The position numbers and the translations under genes are program-made. Positions 1-11,364 of a DNA stretch of 64,000 nucleotides are shown here, piece after piece (position 1 is the stretch's first letter; every line of letters starts with the position of its first letter). Location of the stretch: contig JAAVTG010000023.1 in the NCBI GenBank assembly GCA_011947345.1, forward strand, positions 310,001-374,000, read 5' to 3'. The notes beneath the pieces were generated by a model that saw only the letters and a list, made by a program, of their open reading frames with translations, did no database searches and was not told where the DNA came from. This DNA comes from Phytophthora quininea. Its lineage: Eukaryota > Oomycota > Peronosporomycetes > Peronosporales > Peronosporaceae.

Positions 1-504
<504 letters not shown>

Positions 505-637
505 GGATGCGGAATCGACTTTGACTTGGATACTGCGGAAAAGTCTTGCGATCCAATTGTTAGAAACGGACATGATTGGTGGAAAATCCAGCGGGGTACC
601 AAAATGTGACAAAGAGAACTTGGTGAGCTTGAGAGAG

Positions 638-1268
638 ATGCTACATCCGTTGTTTGGCGGCGCGTTGGCCTGCGAGATCCCGGACGGCTTTGCCGACGTC
701 AGGTGGAGTCATCTCCAATAGCGTTGTCTCTAAGATGTTGTACTGAAGGTTGTGTACTGCGCTCTGTAGCTCGTTCCGTCAGGTGCCAGATAACCAGGAG
801 GTCTTTGCCAATGCGCACACGGACCAATGCGTGATCGTAGAGCTGCTGCAGTACGAGAGCAGCGTCTCGGACGCTTCCAGCGCCCACTACTTCTTCAACG
901 AGATCGCGCAGTCCAACGGCTGCGGACCCGACGAGGTTTCAGTGCTGCTCAACGAGGCCGTGGACGCCAAGAACGGCCCCACCATTGACAAGCCTCACGT
1001 GACCAGCATCTTCGTCGGCGACCAGCGCGTGGCCAAGTTCAAGGAAGGAGAGAATGCCAAGAACGTGGTGCGCGTGTACCTGGCCAATGTCCGCCTGCCC
1101 GACGTGACCACAGACGTGGTGCTGTCGGTGTCGGCACCCATGCGCATCAACCCAGCGAGCAGCAGTCAGGGGGCGTTCCAGTTCGAGAACAACTCGGAGG
1201 TGGCTGCCACGATATTTAAACAGGTCTTCCAGTCGTTCACAGTCAACGATTGGTCGCTGTTTCAATAA
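638..1268 (+). CDS. MOG1: MOG1 / RanGRF-like Ran-binding protein
   Basis: Small nuclear-transport factor that binds Ran and stimulates nucleotide release. Two exons, 638-702 and 770-1268, joined by a 67-nt intron with a GTGGAG donor, encode 187 aa. The hallmarks are LFGGA near the start and VPDNQEVF, which follows directly after the splice, then a long C-terminal beta/alpha MOG1/PsbP-like fold. The acceptor at CTGTAG is chosen because it alone gives the in-frame join DVSSFRQVPDNQ. The stop codon TAA lies inside an AATAAA hexamer. The protein is family-length with no visible break. It faces RuvBL1 across a short shared promoter region. Confidence 0.88.
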
Positions 1269-1429
1269 AGGAGAGATGACAGACGGTGTAGATGAACATG
1301 GAGGGTGGTGAACGACTGTTTTGGAGCTTTTGTGTTGAACGCGGTGAAACTGGCAGCACAAATGCTGTGAGTACTGTTAGACGAATTATTCACTATCACT
1401 ATCAGTTTTTACGATTACATTGTTCCTTG

Positions 1430-3193
1430 CTAGCTGCCGTCACTACTGCCGCTGTGATTGCAACCTGTGCCGCCAGCAATAGTGAGGCAAGATGTGGATG
1501 GGAAAATGCTCAGCAGATTGATCGTGACGGACCACACCAGTGCAAACGTCAAATAGGAGACGGTGATGACGCCCATGAGGTGACTGGAACCTCCCAATTG
1601 CTTCATGGCCTGCGTCTGCTCCTTCTGTCGGGGCAACAGTACCAAGAAGACCAACGAAAGCAGATTGACCGTGTACATGATCAACACAGTCATTGTGAGA
1701 TCGTATCTCACTCCGTAGGTGTCGTTCTGGATGCGTTCCGTCGACAAATCAAACGCACTGTCAGCATTCCTTGTGATAGCAGTTGAGAACGGCGTAGCGA
1801 GGTTATAAACCGTTGTCAGCAGGCCGTACATGGCTCCCTCGTGTCCTTCGGTAGCAAGCTCCACGTAGATGAAGGACCCCACAATGTACGATATTCCTTG
1901 AGGAATTTGCTCGATAACGGGGAATGCAAGCCAGAACCATGGCGATCGGCAGATATCCCAAATGGTCAGCAACTTGCAGAATGCGTCGATGAACACGTAC
2001 GTAACCATGCATGCTGCGGTCGTTCGACGCCAATCCCAATTGCGGCCGTAGTTGCCAGCAAACCAAATCGCCGCAGCGAACATGCCAGTCAAGCACACCC
2101 CACCGATTTTGTCATTGAGAGGTGACACGTTGGCCCAATTCGTCTGGATCGGATTCTTCGAGACATATGTGAAGGATACGAAGATACCCGAGAAGAACTG
2201 GTAGGCGATGAACTGGTATACAGCACGAGTCTGCACAATATCCCAGAGCTCACACATGTAGTGCTTGAAGCTCATTCCCTTGTATCCGTACTGCACTTCG
2301 TGCAGGAAAAACCACGTAATTGGCACGATCGGAGCAACGACAATGGTCACAATCAGCATCAAAATCGGAAACGAGATGGAAAAATCGAAGTCTCCGTCGT
2401 ACTCTTCGCCGTTGAAGCAGGTGCCGATCAGCACGTATGCCAGGATGCTGAACAGCCAGCGCGTCGTGTAGATCACGGTCTGGGTCCGACCGCGAACTTC
2501 TAGAGGCTCACGCTGAGCTAACTCCACCACAACGCCATCGGCACACACGTCCGACATCAAATACCCGAACGCACAGCCCATCATCGGAATGATGTAAATG
2601 CTGCCATCGTCTGCTGCGGAATAGTTGATCGTGGCGATGATTTCAGGCGTGTAGTTTTCAGGCTTGACATTTCGATACGCTGGGTCGGTGAAGTACGGCT
2701 GTCCTTCCGGAGTGAACACCATGATGAGCAGCATGACGAGTGCAATTGTCCACCCGATGAGCATGTACGGCTTCCGTCTGTATCCTCGAATCGGACAGCA
2801 GTCTGACACGATCCCATAGAATATTTTGAAGCTCCATGGCAGTTGGACGAGGACGGAGGCGGTGGTGGTCTGCGACCCGGATAGGTTGAGGTAATTCTGG
2901 AGGAACGGGTAGACGACGTTGGGCAGAATGCCGTCGATAAAGCCAACCGCGGCGTACTGCGCGACGAGGCCGATGTATTGTTTGGAGAAGAGCTGTGGTG
3001 CTCCTCCGCTCCGGAGCGCACCTCCTTCGATGTAGTCGTCGTATACGAAGCGCAGCTTTTGGTGCTCATACGAGAGCGCGAATGGCGAGTCGTCGTTTGG
3101 GGACTCGGCGATCATCCAGGAGTAGGAGTCCGCGTTGTAGAGCTCCACCGGAGGCTGCGACGTCGTCAATGTGTCCGTTCTGGTTTCTTTCAT
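1430..3193 (-). CDS. Folate/biopterin (BT1-family) transporter, copy A
   Basis: Intronless 587-aa polytopic membrane protein of the BT1 branch of the major facilitator superfamily, which moves folates and pterins in trypanosomatids, plants and oomycetes. About a dozen hydrophobic segments can be seen. Marker blocks include GFIDGILPNVVYPFLQ in the first helix pair, LPWSFKIFYGIVSDC, and the loop GYRRKPYMLIGW. An acidic N-terminal tail precedes YDDYIEGGALRSGG, which copy B shares. The substrate cannot be told from sequence. It is transcribed away from copy B; the frame is intact throughout. Confidence 0.9.
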   Translation of the reverse strand: MKETRTDTLTTSQPPVELYNADSYSWMIAESPNDDSPFALSYEHQKLRFVYDDYIEGGALRSGGAPQLFSKQYIGLVAQYAAVGFIDGILPNVVYPFLQNYLNLSGSQTTTASVLVQLPWSFKIFYGIVSDCCPIRGYRRKPYMLIGWTIALVMLLIMVFTPEGQPYFTDPAYRNVKPENYTPEIIATINYSAADDGSIYIIPMMGCAFGYLMSDVCADGVVVELAQREPLEVRGRTQTVIYTTRWLFSILAYVLIGTCFNGEEYDGDFDFSISFPILMLIVTIVVAPIVPITWFFLHEVQYGYKGMSFKHYMCELWDIVQTRAVYQFIAYQFFSGIFVSFTYVSKNPIQTNWANVSPLNDKIGGVCLTGMFAAAIWFAGNYGRNWDWRRTTAACMVTYVFIDAFCKLLTIWDICRSPWFWLAFPVIEQIPQGISYIVGSFIYVELATEGHEGAMYGLLTTVYNLATPFSTAITRNADSAFDLSTERIQNDTYGVRYDLTMTVLIMYTVNLLSLVFLVLLPRQKEQTQAMKQLGGSSHLMGVITVSYLTFALVWSVTINLLSIFPSTSCLTIAGGTGCNHSGSSDGS

Positions 3194-4274
3194 CCGTCAC
3201 GACTGGGGAGACGCCTCCACGATGTCGGAAGGCGTCTACGAGTCGCTGCGAATGCGATTCTGATCAAGGCGTGATCAAGCAGGGACGTCTTGGTCTGGCT
3301 TGGATAGTCTCTACCTGAGTCGCCCAGCGTTAAACGACTGTGATACGGAGGACTCGCCCGGTGCACACCAGACGCTGTGGCAGCACCACTCAGCACAGTC
3401 CTTCTCTGGGCGAGCAGCACTTCCGGAGCTGTCTCCCGCGACAAATCGAGCATGAGAGGAGGGACTCTTGCGTTCGTCGCCAGCTGATGAAAAAGGTGCC
3501 TCTCCGTGAGGCTCACGAGAGTAGCAAAGCCATCTCCGATTTTCGTGCCGTCGCTGATGGCGTTGAGGGTGCTCAAATCGCTGCTGGATCTCGAGGAAAC
3601 GATCGTTCAAACATTGGACGCCTGGAGGGCAGTGGCGTTCGTGTGCTCAAGCTCGAACTGCCTTTGAGCCAGTTTAGCCTTCCCAACACGACGGTCTCCG
3701 CTAATCGTTGCAGTCGCGGCCGCTTTCGGGGTCGACAGGTGGTGGGAGCAAGCTACGAAAGCGCGTGGTGGGCCCCACCGTAAACGCCGTCTGCCACCCT
3801 GCTCCCCTGAGGAATGACTCCCGCGACCGCTGTACAGTACTCGACGCAGCGAGGGATCGCGTGTTGCCAGCGCGTTGTTGGGAATTCCCACTGCAGACCT
3901 TGCGGGTCGGACTGAGGGCCATCGAAATGAGCAGAGGGAGCCAACAGGTTGAAGATATCGCCGCGAGTGGACTCATTTCACCGTTGGCATTACACTGTAT
4001 AAGGAGCAATCTGCTGTCGACAGATGTGACGCCTGGCAAGAGAGCAGAGCTAAAAGAGGCGCGAGCACGCTGTCTTCTGTTGTGTCCGCTGTCACGAGTG
4101 CGCCAACAATCGGCCACGGCGGTGCCGATCCCAAAGATCGAGTGTCCTGCTTCTGTAGTGCTCGTTGCCGCTGGCTTCTGCTGCGATTCACCACTCGACT
4201 CGAGTCTCGACGGAGTGGATCCGTTGTACACCGCCGCCAGCCCTACACTTTTCGATTCGCGGTGGCACACGTTC
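3194..4274. other. Spacer between the two head-to-head BT1 transporter genes
   Basis: About 1.1 kb lies between the two start codons. It stays open in the frame of copy B up to 3708, but the predicted peptide has no counterpart in copy A and looks like chance read-through. The region presumably holds both promoters. No repeat or conserved motif was recognised. Confidence 0.5.
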
Positions 4275-6020
4275 ATGCGCTTCTCTGACTTCACAGACAG
4301 AGACACAGAGATGCCGGAACCGATCGAGCTGTACAACCCCGACGCTGCAGCGATGCTCGGCGACTCGGCCTGCACCTTGTCGCCGATCGGTGCTCCTTCC
4401 AACCTCCAGAAGCTGCGCTACGTGTACGACGACTACATCGAAGGCGGTGCACTCCGAAGTGGTGGTACCCCCAGACTGTTTTCAAGACAGTACATTGGAC
4501 TCGTCGCGCAGTACGCCGCAGTTGGCTTTATCGACGGCATTCTGCCCAATGTCATCTACCCGTTCCTGCAGGGCTACCTCAACCTGTCCGGACCCCAGAC
4601 AACGACAGCGTTCGTCCTCGTGCAGATGCCCTGGAGCTTCAAAGTGTTTTACGGGATCGTGTCCGACTGCTTCCCCATTCGAGGATACAGACGGAAGCCG
4701 TACATGATCATCGGATGGGCCGTCGCGCTGGCGATGCTGCTCATTATGGTGTTCACTCCGGAAGGCAAGCCGTATTTCATGGACCCAAAGTACCGCGATG
4801 TCAAGCCTGAAAACTACACACCCGAAATCATCGCCACGATCAACTACTCCGCAGCAGGCGACGGCAGCATTTACATCATTCCGATGATGGGCTGTGCGTT
4901 CGGGTATTTGCTGTCGGACGTGTGTGCCGATGGCGTTGTGGTGGAGTTAGCTCAGCGTGAGCCTCTGGAAGTTCGCGGTCGGACCCAGACCGTGATCTAC
5001 ACGACGCGCTGGGTATTCAGCATGATCGCTCTCGTTGTCATCGGTTTCTGCTTCAACGGCGAGGAGTACGGCGGCCACTTTGACTTCTCGCTGTCGTTCC
5101 CCATGCTCATGTTGGTCGTCACGATCGCCCTGGCGCCGATGCTGCCGCTCACTTGGTTTTGCCTCTACGAAGAGAGACGTCCGCACGCCTCCAAGAGCTT
5201 CAAGCACTACATGTGCGAACTCTGGGACATTGTGCAGACGCGCGCCGTGTACCAGTATATTGCGTACCAATTCTTTTCGGGCATCTTGGCGATGTTCACG
5301 TACGTGTCCAAGAACCCGATCCAATGGAACTGGGCCAACGTCTCTCCGTTGGAAGAGAAAATCGGCGGCATGTGCTCTACGAGTGTATACGCTGCAGCCA
5401 TTTGGTTTGCCGGAAATTACGGTCGCGACTGGGACTGGCGCCGCACTTACGCGGTTACCATGGTGTGCTACGTCGCATTGGACGCGGTGTGCAAGCTGCT
5501 GACCATTTGGGATGTTGTTCGTTCGCCGTGGTTCTGGCTGGGGATCCCTGTGCTGGAGCAGATTCCACAGGGAGTCATCTTCATCGTCAGTTCCTTTATC
5601 ATCGTGGAGCTGTCTGCGGAAGGTCACGAGAGCGCCATGTACGGCTTGTTGACGACCGTGTACAACTTGTCGATCCCGTTCGCGACGGCGATCACGCGAA
5701 ACGTCAACGCCGTCTACGACCTGTCGACGGAACGCATCCAGAACGACGGCCACGGAGTGCGCTACGACGTGACTAAGACGGTGATCATCATGTACAGCGC
5801 CAACTTGTGCTCGTTGCTGCTGCTGGTCATGCTGCCGCGCCAGAAGGAGCAGACGCAGGTCATGAAGCGACTCGGCGGGTCCAGCTACCTCATGGGCTGC
5901 TTCACCGTCGCGTATCTGATGTTCGCGCTCATCTGGTCGATCACGACCAACCTGCTCAGCATTTTCGAGTCCACGTCGTGTCTTACGATCGCCGGAGGCA
6001 ATGGCTGTGGCAAGGATTGA
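4275..6020 (+). CDS. Folate/biopterin (BT1-family) transporter, copy B
   Basis: Close paralogue of copy A, about 581 aa and intronless, aligning nearly end to end (YDDYIEGGALRSGG, GFIDGILPNVIYPFLQ, WSFKVFYGIVSDC). The start at 4275 puts 16 residues before IELYN, close to the 15 residues before VELYN in copy A; a second ATG at 4311 is the alternative. The frame is open far upstream to 3708, but that part has no similarity to copy A. The cytoplasmic loop after helix 6 differs (EERRPHASKSFKHYMCELW against EVQYGYKGMSFKHYMCELW), so the copies are not a recent perfect duplication. Substrate unknown within folate/pterin range. Confidence 0.88.
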   Translation: MRFSDFTDRDTEMPEPIELYNPDAAAMLGDSACTLSPIGAPSNLQKLRYVYDDYIEGGALRSGGTPRLFSRQYIGLVAQYAAVGFIDGILPNVIYPFLQGYLNLSGPQTTTAFVLVQMPWSFKVFYGIVSDCFPIRGYRRKPYMIIGWAVALAMLLIMVFTPEGKPYFMDPKYRDVKPENYTPEIIATINYSAAGDGSIYIIPMMGCAFGYLLSDVCADGVVVELAQREPLEVRGRTQTVIYTTRWVFSMIALVVIGFCFNGEEYGGHFDFSLSFPMLMLVVTIALAPMLPLTWFCLYEERRPHASKSFKHYMCELWDIVQTRAVYQYIAYQFFSGILAMFTYVSKNPIQWNWANVSPLEEKIGGMCSTSVYAAAIWFAGNYGRDWDWRRTYAVTMVCYVALDAVCKLLTIWDVVRSPWFWLGIPVLEQIPQGVIFIVSSFIIVELSAEGHESAMYGLLTTVYNLSIPFATAITRNVNAVYDLSTERIQNDGHGVRYDVTKTVIIMYSANLCSLLLLVMLPRQKEQTQVMKRLGGSSYLMGCFTVAYLMFALIWSITTNLLSIFESTSCLTIAGGNGCGKD

Positions 6021-6236
6021 ATGGCCGAAAGGATGAAAAGTGTAGGTGTTGTTGAAGGCGTCCCAGTATCTAATCAAATTCACCAAGTATAATGTTGGTT
6101 ACTTTTTCAAAACATATGAGCAATCACTTTCATTACAAATTGTAAGTTCCATGGATACATAATCGAAATTGACAACAATTATTTGCGCAAGAGGAAATCA
6201 GTCTTCATCGTGCCCCCTCGCGCGCAAGACGTCGCC

Positions 6237-8466
6237 ATGGCGGGGTCGTTCACGGCAAGAGATCGCAGCCCATTGCTTCGTTACGGCTCCGGAAGGGGTA
6301 AGTGGCGTTAACGACCAATGTGCTTGCAATATACTGCGCTAACACAGTGTCTTATCTATCAAGCCGACGATAATTCGGACTTCTTACCAATGCACTCGCA
6401 GAAATATGCAGTCGTAGACGACCGTAGAAGCTTCCGACGACTCCCACTACGGACAGTGTTTTATATGCTGAATGGTGTTGCGCTCCTGGTGCTGCTTTCG
6501 CTGTGCATCTCCATGCACAACACGATTTCGAGCTTGCAAACGCAAACTGTCGGCAAAACGTACGTGGACAATTTCAATTCAAACCACGTATCAGAGTTTA
6601 ACACAAAACACGGGCGCAGAGCTGTTAAGGGGCTTCAAGAGGAGATGACTCATGCCCGTACGGCGTTTAGCACGATTGCCACTGAAAGCTTCGTCTCAAA
6701 GAATGGTCTGTTGCCGATGGCATTGCTCCCGTCGAAATTCGCTGTGGACTACGTGACGCCTCGCCAGGACCAGGCGTACCGCGGTACCTGCTGGGATTTT
6801 GCAACCATTGGGTTCCTCGAGCAATCGTATCGAGCACATGGGGCAAAAAGGATGGCTCGCTCCCGACGAATACGTCGCGTTCTCGGAACAGGTAAGTCTG
6901 TTTTGAGAATGAAGAGAATTGGGCATGTATAACATTTTATTGTTTCTCTTTGCCAGGCGTATGGCGTGGAAATTATGAAGCTGTGCACGGGCGATGTGCA
7001 TTCACAGCAACAGAAAGATTGCAGAGTGGCGGGCGATGAAATGTGGATGAACTCGACCGAAGGTGGCGAGGTGCCGGAGTTGTACTACTTGCAGAATGGG
7101 CTGAAGGAGTCCGTGTTCCCGCAGTCTGTGTGCAACTACTACACCGATCCTGGCAACGACACGCTTTGTCCGGGGCTCGAGACAGCGCAAGCTGCCGGTA
7201 ATCCGCTAAAATTTGAGCTTTCGGTAAGTGAACTGCTACCGAGCATGATAGAAGCACGATGAGATAAACACATTTTCTTGCAGACCATGACCACCAAGTA
7301 CGAAGATATGTCGGTGAGAGAGCACCTTTTTCGCAAGAATCAGGCGATGCCTCTATCAACCCCGATAGCGATGGTTACCCACTACTATCCATGCATTGGC
7401 GCTTTTGCCAGCGACCCCACTGCCAGCCAGAGTCCTGCACACTTTGTCCAGGCGATATGGCCACCACGACGTGCTGTATCCCGCTCAAAGGAGGCCGGAA
7501 TCGCAACATGGAGGGGAGTTCTTTAGTCATCGTGGAATGTCCATCGAAGGTGGCCATGCTATGGTAAGTTTGAAATTGCATCGATAACATCCGCTAGCAA
7601 GTAACACGGTTAATTTTTGCTAGCTTCTTGTAGGCTATAACGATGCCTTTCTAACTCGCGAAGGCTTCACGGGCGGATTAATCGTGAAGAATTCATGGGC
7701 AGATGGGCCTTATCAAGGCAGCCACTCGCTTGCGTACTGGATGCAGGAAGTCTCGGACTGGGAGGAACGCTCGGTCTGTCCGAATAGCTATAAGTACGTG
7801 GATTCGGCACCGGGGTGTCTTTGCAGCTCGAACTAACATGTTTTCTCTTGTAATTTCCTTTGTCAGCCCGTTCAACTGGTACCAGTGTAGCAACGAAGGA
7901 GTTTCGTCGGAGCAAAGGGAAACTCTAGCAAAGACTACAATGAAGGCATTGAGGACTGTCTGTCGGAGGAGACAGAGCTGTTCGCAGATGTCAACATCCA
8001 GCCTCTGCACCTGAAATGCAAGGACCCAGAGCTGTGCCGTACGGACGGCGACTTCACGTATTTCGTGCGCAACAGCACGGACTGGGGAGACCGCATGACT
8101 GTCATGTGTCTGTGGGAGTACTCGGAAGAGCAGCACGTCGCGCGTGAGATCTGTCTCCCACCCATGCTGGAGGTGTACATCGCACTCACCCTGGCGCCGG
8201 TGGAGGAAGAGGTCAAGGAAAACGACACCGACCGATGCGGCTTTTACTTCATCCCGTACGTGGCGCTGCGTCAATGGATTGCGCAGTTCCAGGGCTTCTT
8301 CGTGAACAGCTTCGACATCACGTGGGACGCGCAGTCGTACCGTGCCAACAAGGACAAGCACCCTGAGCTCGACTACTCGCTGCTGGAGACGTCCACAAAG
8401 AAGCAAAACCACAGCGACTTCCTGGGGCCATTCCCGTACGCGAAGATTGTACAGCGCTTCCAGTAG
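6237..8466 (+). CDS. Membrane-anchored papain-like (C1) cysteine protease, frame-interrupted
   Basis: Six exons (6237-6297, 6364-6891, 6957-7223, 7284-7563, 7624-7793, 7867-8466) code for about 635 aa. A short cytoplasmic N-terminus is followed by one hydrophobic segment (LNGVALLVLLSLCISM), suggesting a type II membrane protein. The C1 catalytic triad is present: Cys in YRGTCWDFAT, His in EGGHAMLLVGYN, and Asn in KNSWAD. The long C-terminal half after DCLSEETEL has no recognised domain. The frame breaks four times (near 6847, 7424, 7514, 7914), each fixable by one base and each next to a short homopolymer. All exon junctions keep clean GT-AG signals and the catalytic residues survive, so this is more likely misassembled than dead. 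AATAAA follows near 8498. Confidence 0.78.
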
Positions 8467-8734
8467 AGCTGTATGGATAGACACGAACGCTGCTAAGCAA
8501 TAAAGCAACTGGCAGCTTCGCTTGTCGACGAAGCAGTGTATTACGGCACTCTGCGCGCAAATCGAATTGGGCTGGTCATCGCCCCGACACTCATCCGTAA
8601 GCAAGACGCTGGGACGAGCAGCTCGTTCGTTTACAGCGTGGACTTTCCATTTTCGGGATATGCGCCCACAAGCAAACTCACGTGCTACCGCACAGGGCGC
8701 GTAACCGACCGAAGCAGTCGATCCAGCAGCGCAG

Positions 8735-9274
8735 ATGGACATCGTGTTCGTCTGCACCAGCAACACGTGTCGCTCGCCGGTGTCGGAGACCTTCGCTGTC
8801 GAGTGGTTCCGGCGCCGACTAAATCTGTCGCGGGCGAAGCAGGAAGAAAAGGGGATCGTCATCCGCTCAGCAGCGTAAGTCAATGGTCTACATCTACACA
8901 GCCCATGGGAGCCTTACGAGTATTGTTGTTGGTGCAGTCTGACGGACGTGTTCGACCCCGAGGGCTCGCCGGCGTCCAAGCACGCGGTGGACGTGATGAA
9001 GAAGTATTACCAGCTAGACCTCTCGCAGCACCGCTCGCGGCTGCTGACCGAGCAAATGTGCATGGAGGCCGACTACGTCGTGTGCGTGGCCAGCGGGATG
9101 GCGTTCAAGGTGACGGAGAAGTTCCCGCGGATCAAGGAGCGCGACTCCGTGCTGAGCGTCTTCACGCGGGACGTTCCCGACCCGTGGCACATGTCCTACG
9201 ACACGTACATGGAGAACATTGCGCAGAACGAAGAGATGACGAGGGACTTTCTCGAGCGGACCGTCACGTTCTGA
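8735..9274 (+). CDS. Low-molecular-weight protein tyrosine phosphatase
   Basis: Cytosolic phosphatase of 158 aa in two exons (8735-8874 and 8938-9274). The P-loop sits at the very N-terminus: VFVCTSNTCRSP, matching CX5R(S/T) with the nucleophilic Cys at position 7. The general-acid loop appears as DVPDPWHMS near the C-terminus. Length and arrangement fit the LMW-PTP/arsenate reductase family. The intron donor GTAAGT and the acceptor GTGCAG restore the frame exactly (SAA-LTDVF). The frame is open upstream of 8735, but the P-loop normally begins within ten residues of the start, which decides the ATG. Confidence 0.9.
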
Positions 9275-9299
9275 AGGCTGCCAGCTTGGACGAATATAT

Positions 9300-10265
9300 A
9301 AAGCGGTAGTAGCAGAATAGCAAAATAGCAGAATGAAAACCCTGTCGGCCATCTTGTTGAGCAGCTACACGTGCAATTCTCGGTCAGACAGACAGTGCAA
9401 GAGCACTTCTTGGTGAGACCGAGAAGCTGTCTGTCCTAAAGTGGACGATGCTCCCGCTTCAACCACGCAGCATTTTGGCAAAGCCAACACTGCGGCCAAC
9501 GTCGAGAGGCCACTTCACTCCCCCGTCGTGACCGCTGCCTGTCCGATGCAACAACGCTCGCAAGGAGAGGTGGCCGTCGATGGGCATCGGGCGCCGTCCT
9601 TGCGGTAGCAGCTACGCTGGAGGACGCTGAGGCTGCAGTCTGCAGTTAAAGAGGGTCTCAACAGGGGTGAAAACGCAGGTGCTGTGGTAGTAGCCTTGCC
9701 CCTGGGCGCTGCACAGCAAACGTTCCTAGTGGTTGGCGCCAACACAGCGGTGGATGGTTGTCAGCAGAGCGGAGAAACTGCGCGGTGGTGCCACGAGTGC
9801 GTCTGTTGGACCAGTCTGCTGGAGTGGATCTGTCGAGCACCTGCAGGCTGCACCTGAGCTGGTCTGCAGGGGATACTTCTTGCATAGGCATTGTAGTAAG
9901 CTGTCGCCGCCGCCTTGCTCGGCCAGGAAGCCGAGGCGTCCAAGCAGAAAATGACCCGGTTGAAGTGCGCTCTGTCCGCAAACTGATGGTCTGCATGTCT
10001 CAGCGTCGAACGGGCGTTTGGATACCGACGTGTACCACACCGGTGACCGCTGACTGCAACTTGGTTGACTTGGCGAGAGCTCCTTTGACGGGTAGATTCG
10101 GCCGAGGTAAGCTGCCGAATGCGCAGGCATGCTCTATCGGGGCATTATGCACATAAAAAGCCAAAAACCCTTTTGAAACTCTCCAGGAGTGCCCATTTTG
10201 CCGCTCGGATTCTAGGCTGTTGAAGGAGTTCTCCAGCCAACATTTGCTGTTACCTACATACCGAC
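9300..10265. other. Spacer with no recognised gene
   Basis: Nearly 1 kb downstream of the phosphatase. Only short overlapping frames on both strands are present, with low-complexity predicted peptides and no splice-joined product. No RNA gene or clear repeat was seen. Confidence 0.4.
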
Positions 10266-10269
10266 ACGT

Positions 10270-11364
10270 TGGGAGTTGATACACGATGCATGCCACTTTC
10301 TGTTGAAGAACTACGTTCGTCTTGGGATTCTCCAAGACGAAAAGGCTAACACGAAATCGAGTGACGCATGGTGGTTGTGCCTATTTGTGGTCTGCAAGTT
10401 GACCGAGAAGATCCGCGCCTGCTTTCGCAAGCTGCAGTATAAAACGGTTACTATGCGCGAACAATACGCTGCTCTGAATGAACTCCACTTATCACTGGCG
10501 TTGAAATTTGAAAGCGAAATGACGAAGGTGAGCCAACTGTCGATTCACCAAAGGTCTCTGAGCATTAACCGTGATGCTGCCTTCACTCAAGAGACCTTTT
10601 CGACAAGATTGCCACGGGACACCACAATGTTCATACATGCCGTCAAGGAGCTGAAGTGGGTTTCGCTGGCATGGCTCTGGACCAACCAAACATCCACGAG
10701 CATCAAGACGGCGAAGAGACTTTGGAAGTTTCAGCGCATCTGGCGGACATGGTAGACGAAGATACCCCGAGTAGGATGAAGACATGCCACAACTCAATGA
10801 AGTAAATGAACCGACTGAATCCCAGCAATCAACGAGTCAGCAAGGCTTGGTGGAAGCTGTTACTACAGCTCGGACCGTGATGATCGACGGAATTACCGAT
10901 ATCAAGCTCGATATTGCAGCAGAAGCCCGCGATGCGCCTCCAACGAGGTCGATTGACATCGTGAAGTGTACGGATGGAGCGTTACGTCGTCTGCTGATCG
11001 CTTATTCAGCAAAATTGCAAGAACACCTAGGTGAATCGGCAACCGAGGAGATCTGGAGCCAGCGCAAGAACCTGATCCACGAATACAAGCTAAAGCGTGA
11101 TGTTTGCAGAAAGGTGAAGGATCAAGGTGATCTGTCGCTTGAAGACGCGTGGGCTAAAGTCGAACCTTGTGGTGAATTTGGAGCGCTCATCGAATTTACT
11201 GTTGGTCTCGCAAGTATTGCTCCAGGAACCCATACTGTGGAAGGGGATTTCAGTACGCTAAACGGTGTAGCTGGTCCACCGGAGAACTGCAAGCGCGTCA
11301 ATACTTCGAAGTCATGGAGCTGGCAGACAGATTGGAGTCAAGCAAGAAGGTTATAGCACAACAG
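10270..11364 (+). pseudogene. Degenerate hAT-like transposase
   Basis: Two open stretches (about 10276-10755 and 10784-11356) and a further frame at the end resemble the C-terminal half of oomycete hAT-like transposases. The best signal is FGALIEFTVGLASIAPG followed by THTVEGDFSTLN, matching the hAT dimerisation region, where a small hydrophobic patch precedes the V-E-R/G-x-F-S motif. After a frameshift near 11285 the text continues LQARQYFEVMELADRLESSK. Stops and shifts separate the parts and no DDE catalytic region is visible. No terminal inverted repeats or 8-bp target duplication could be fixed by eye. I am moderately sure of the family. Confidence 0.5.

Noticed and set aside
3708..4274. 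Long N-terminal extension of BT1 copy B in an open frame.
   Set aside because: It has no counterpart in copy A, lacks hydrophobic or motif content, and the family start fits 4275 or 4311.
4947..6086. 379-aa open frame antisense to BT1 copy B.
   Set aside because: It is the mirror of a GC-rich coding strand, rich in Arg/His/Asp, and has no family signal; the sense gene is certain.
6237..8466. Calling the papain-like protease a pseudogene.
   Set aside because: Triad residues and all splice sites are kept, and the same type of indel breaks essential genes nearby.
7693..8883. 396-aa minus-strand open frame over the protease 3' half and phosphatase start.
   Set aside because: It overlaps two genes with clear motifs and shows only shadow composition.
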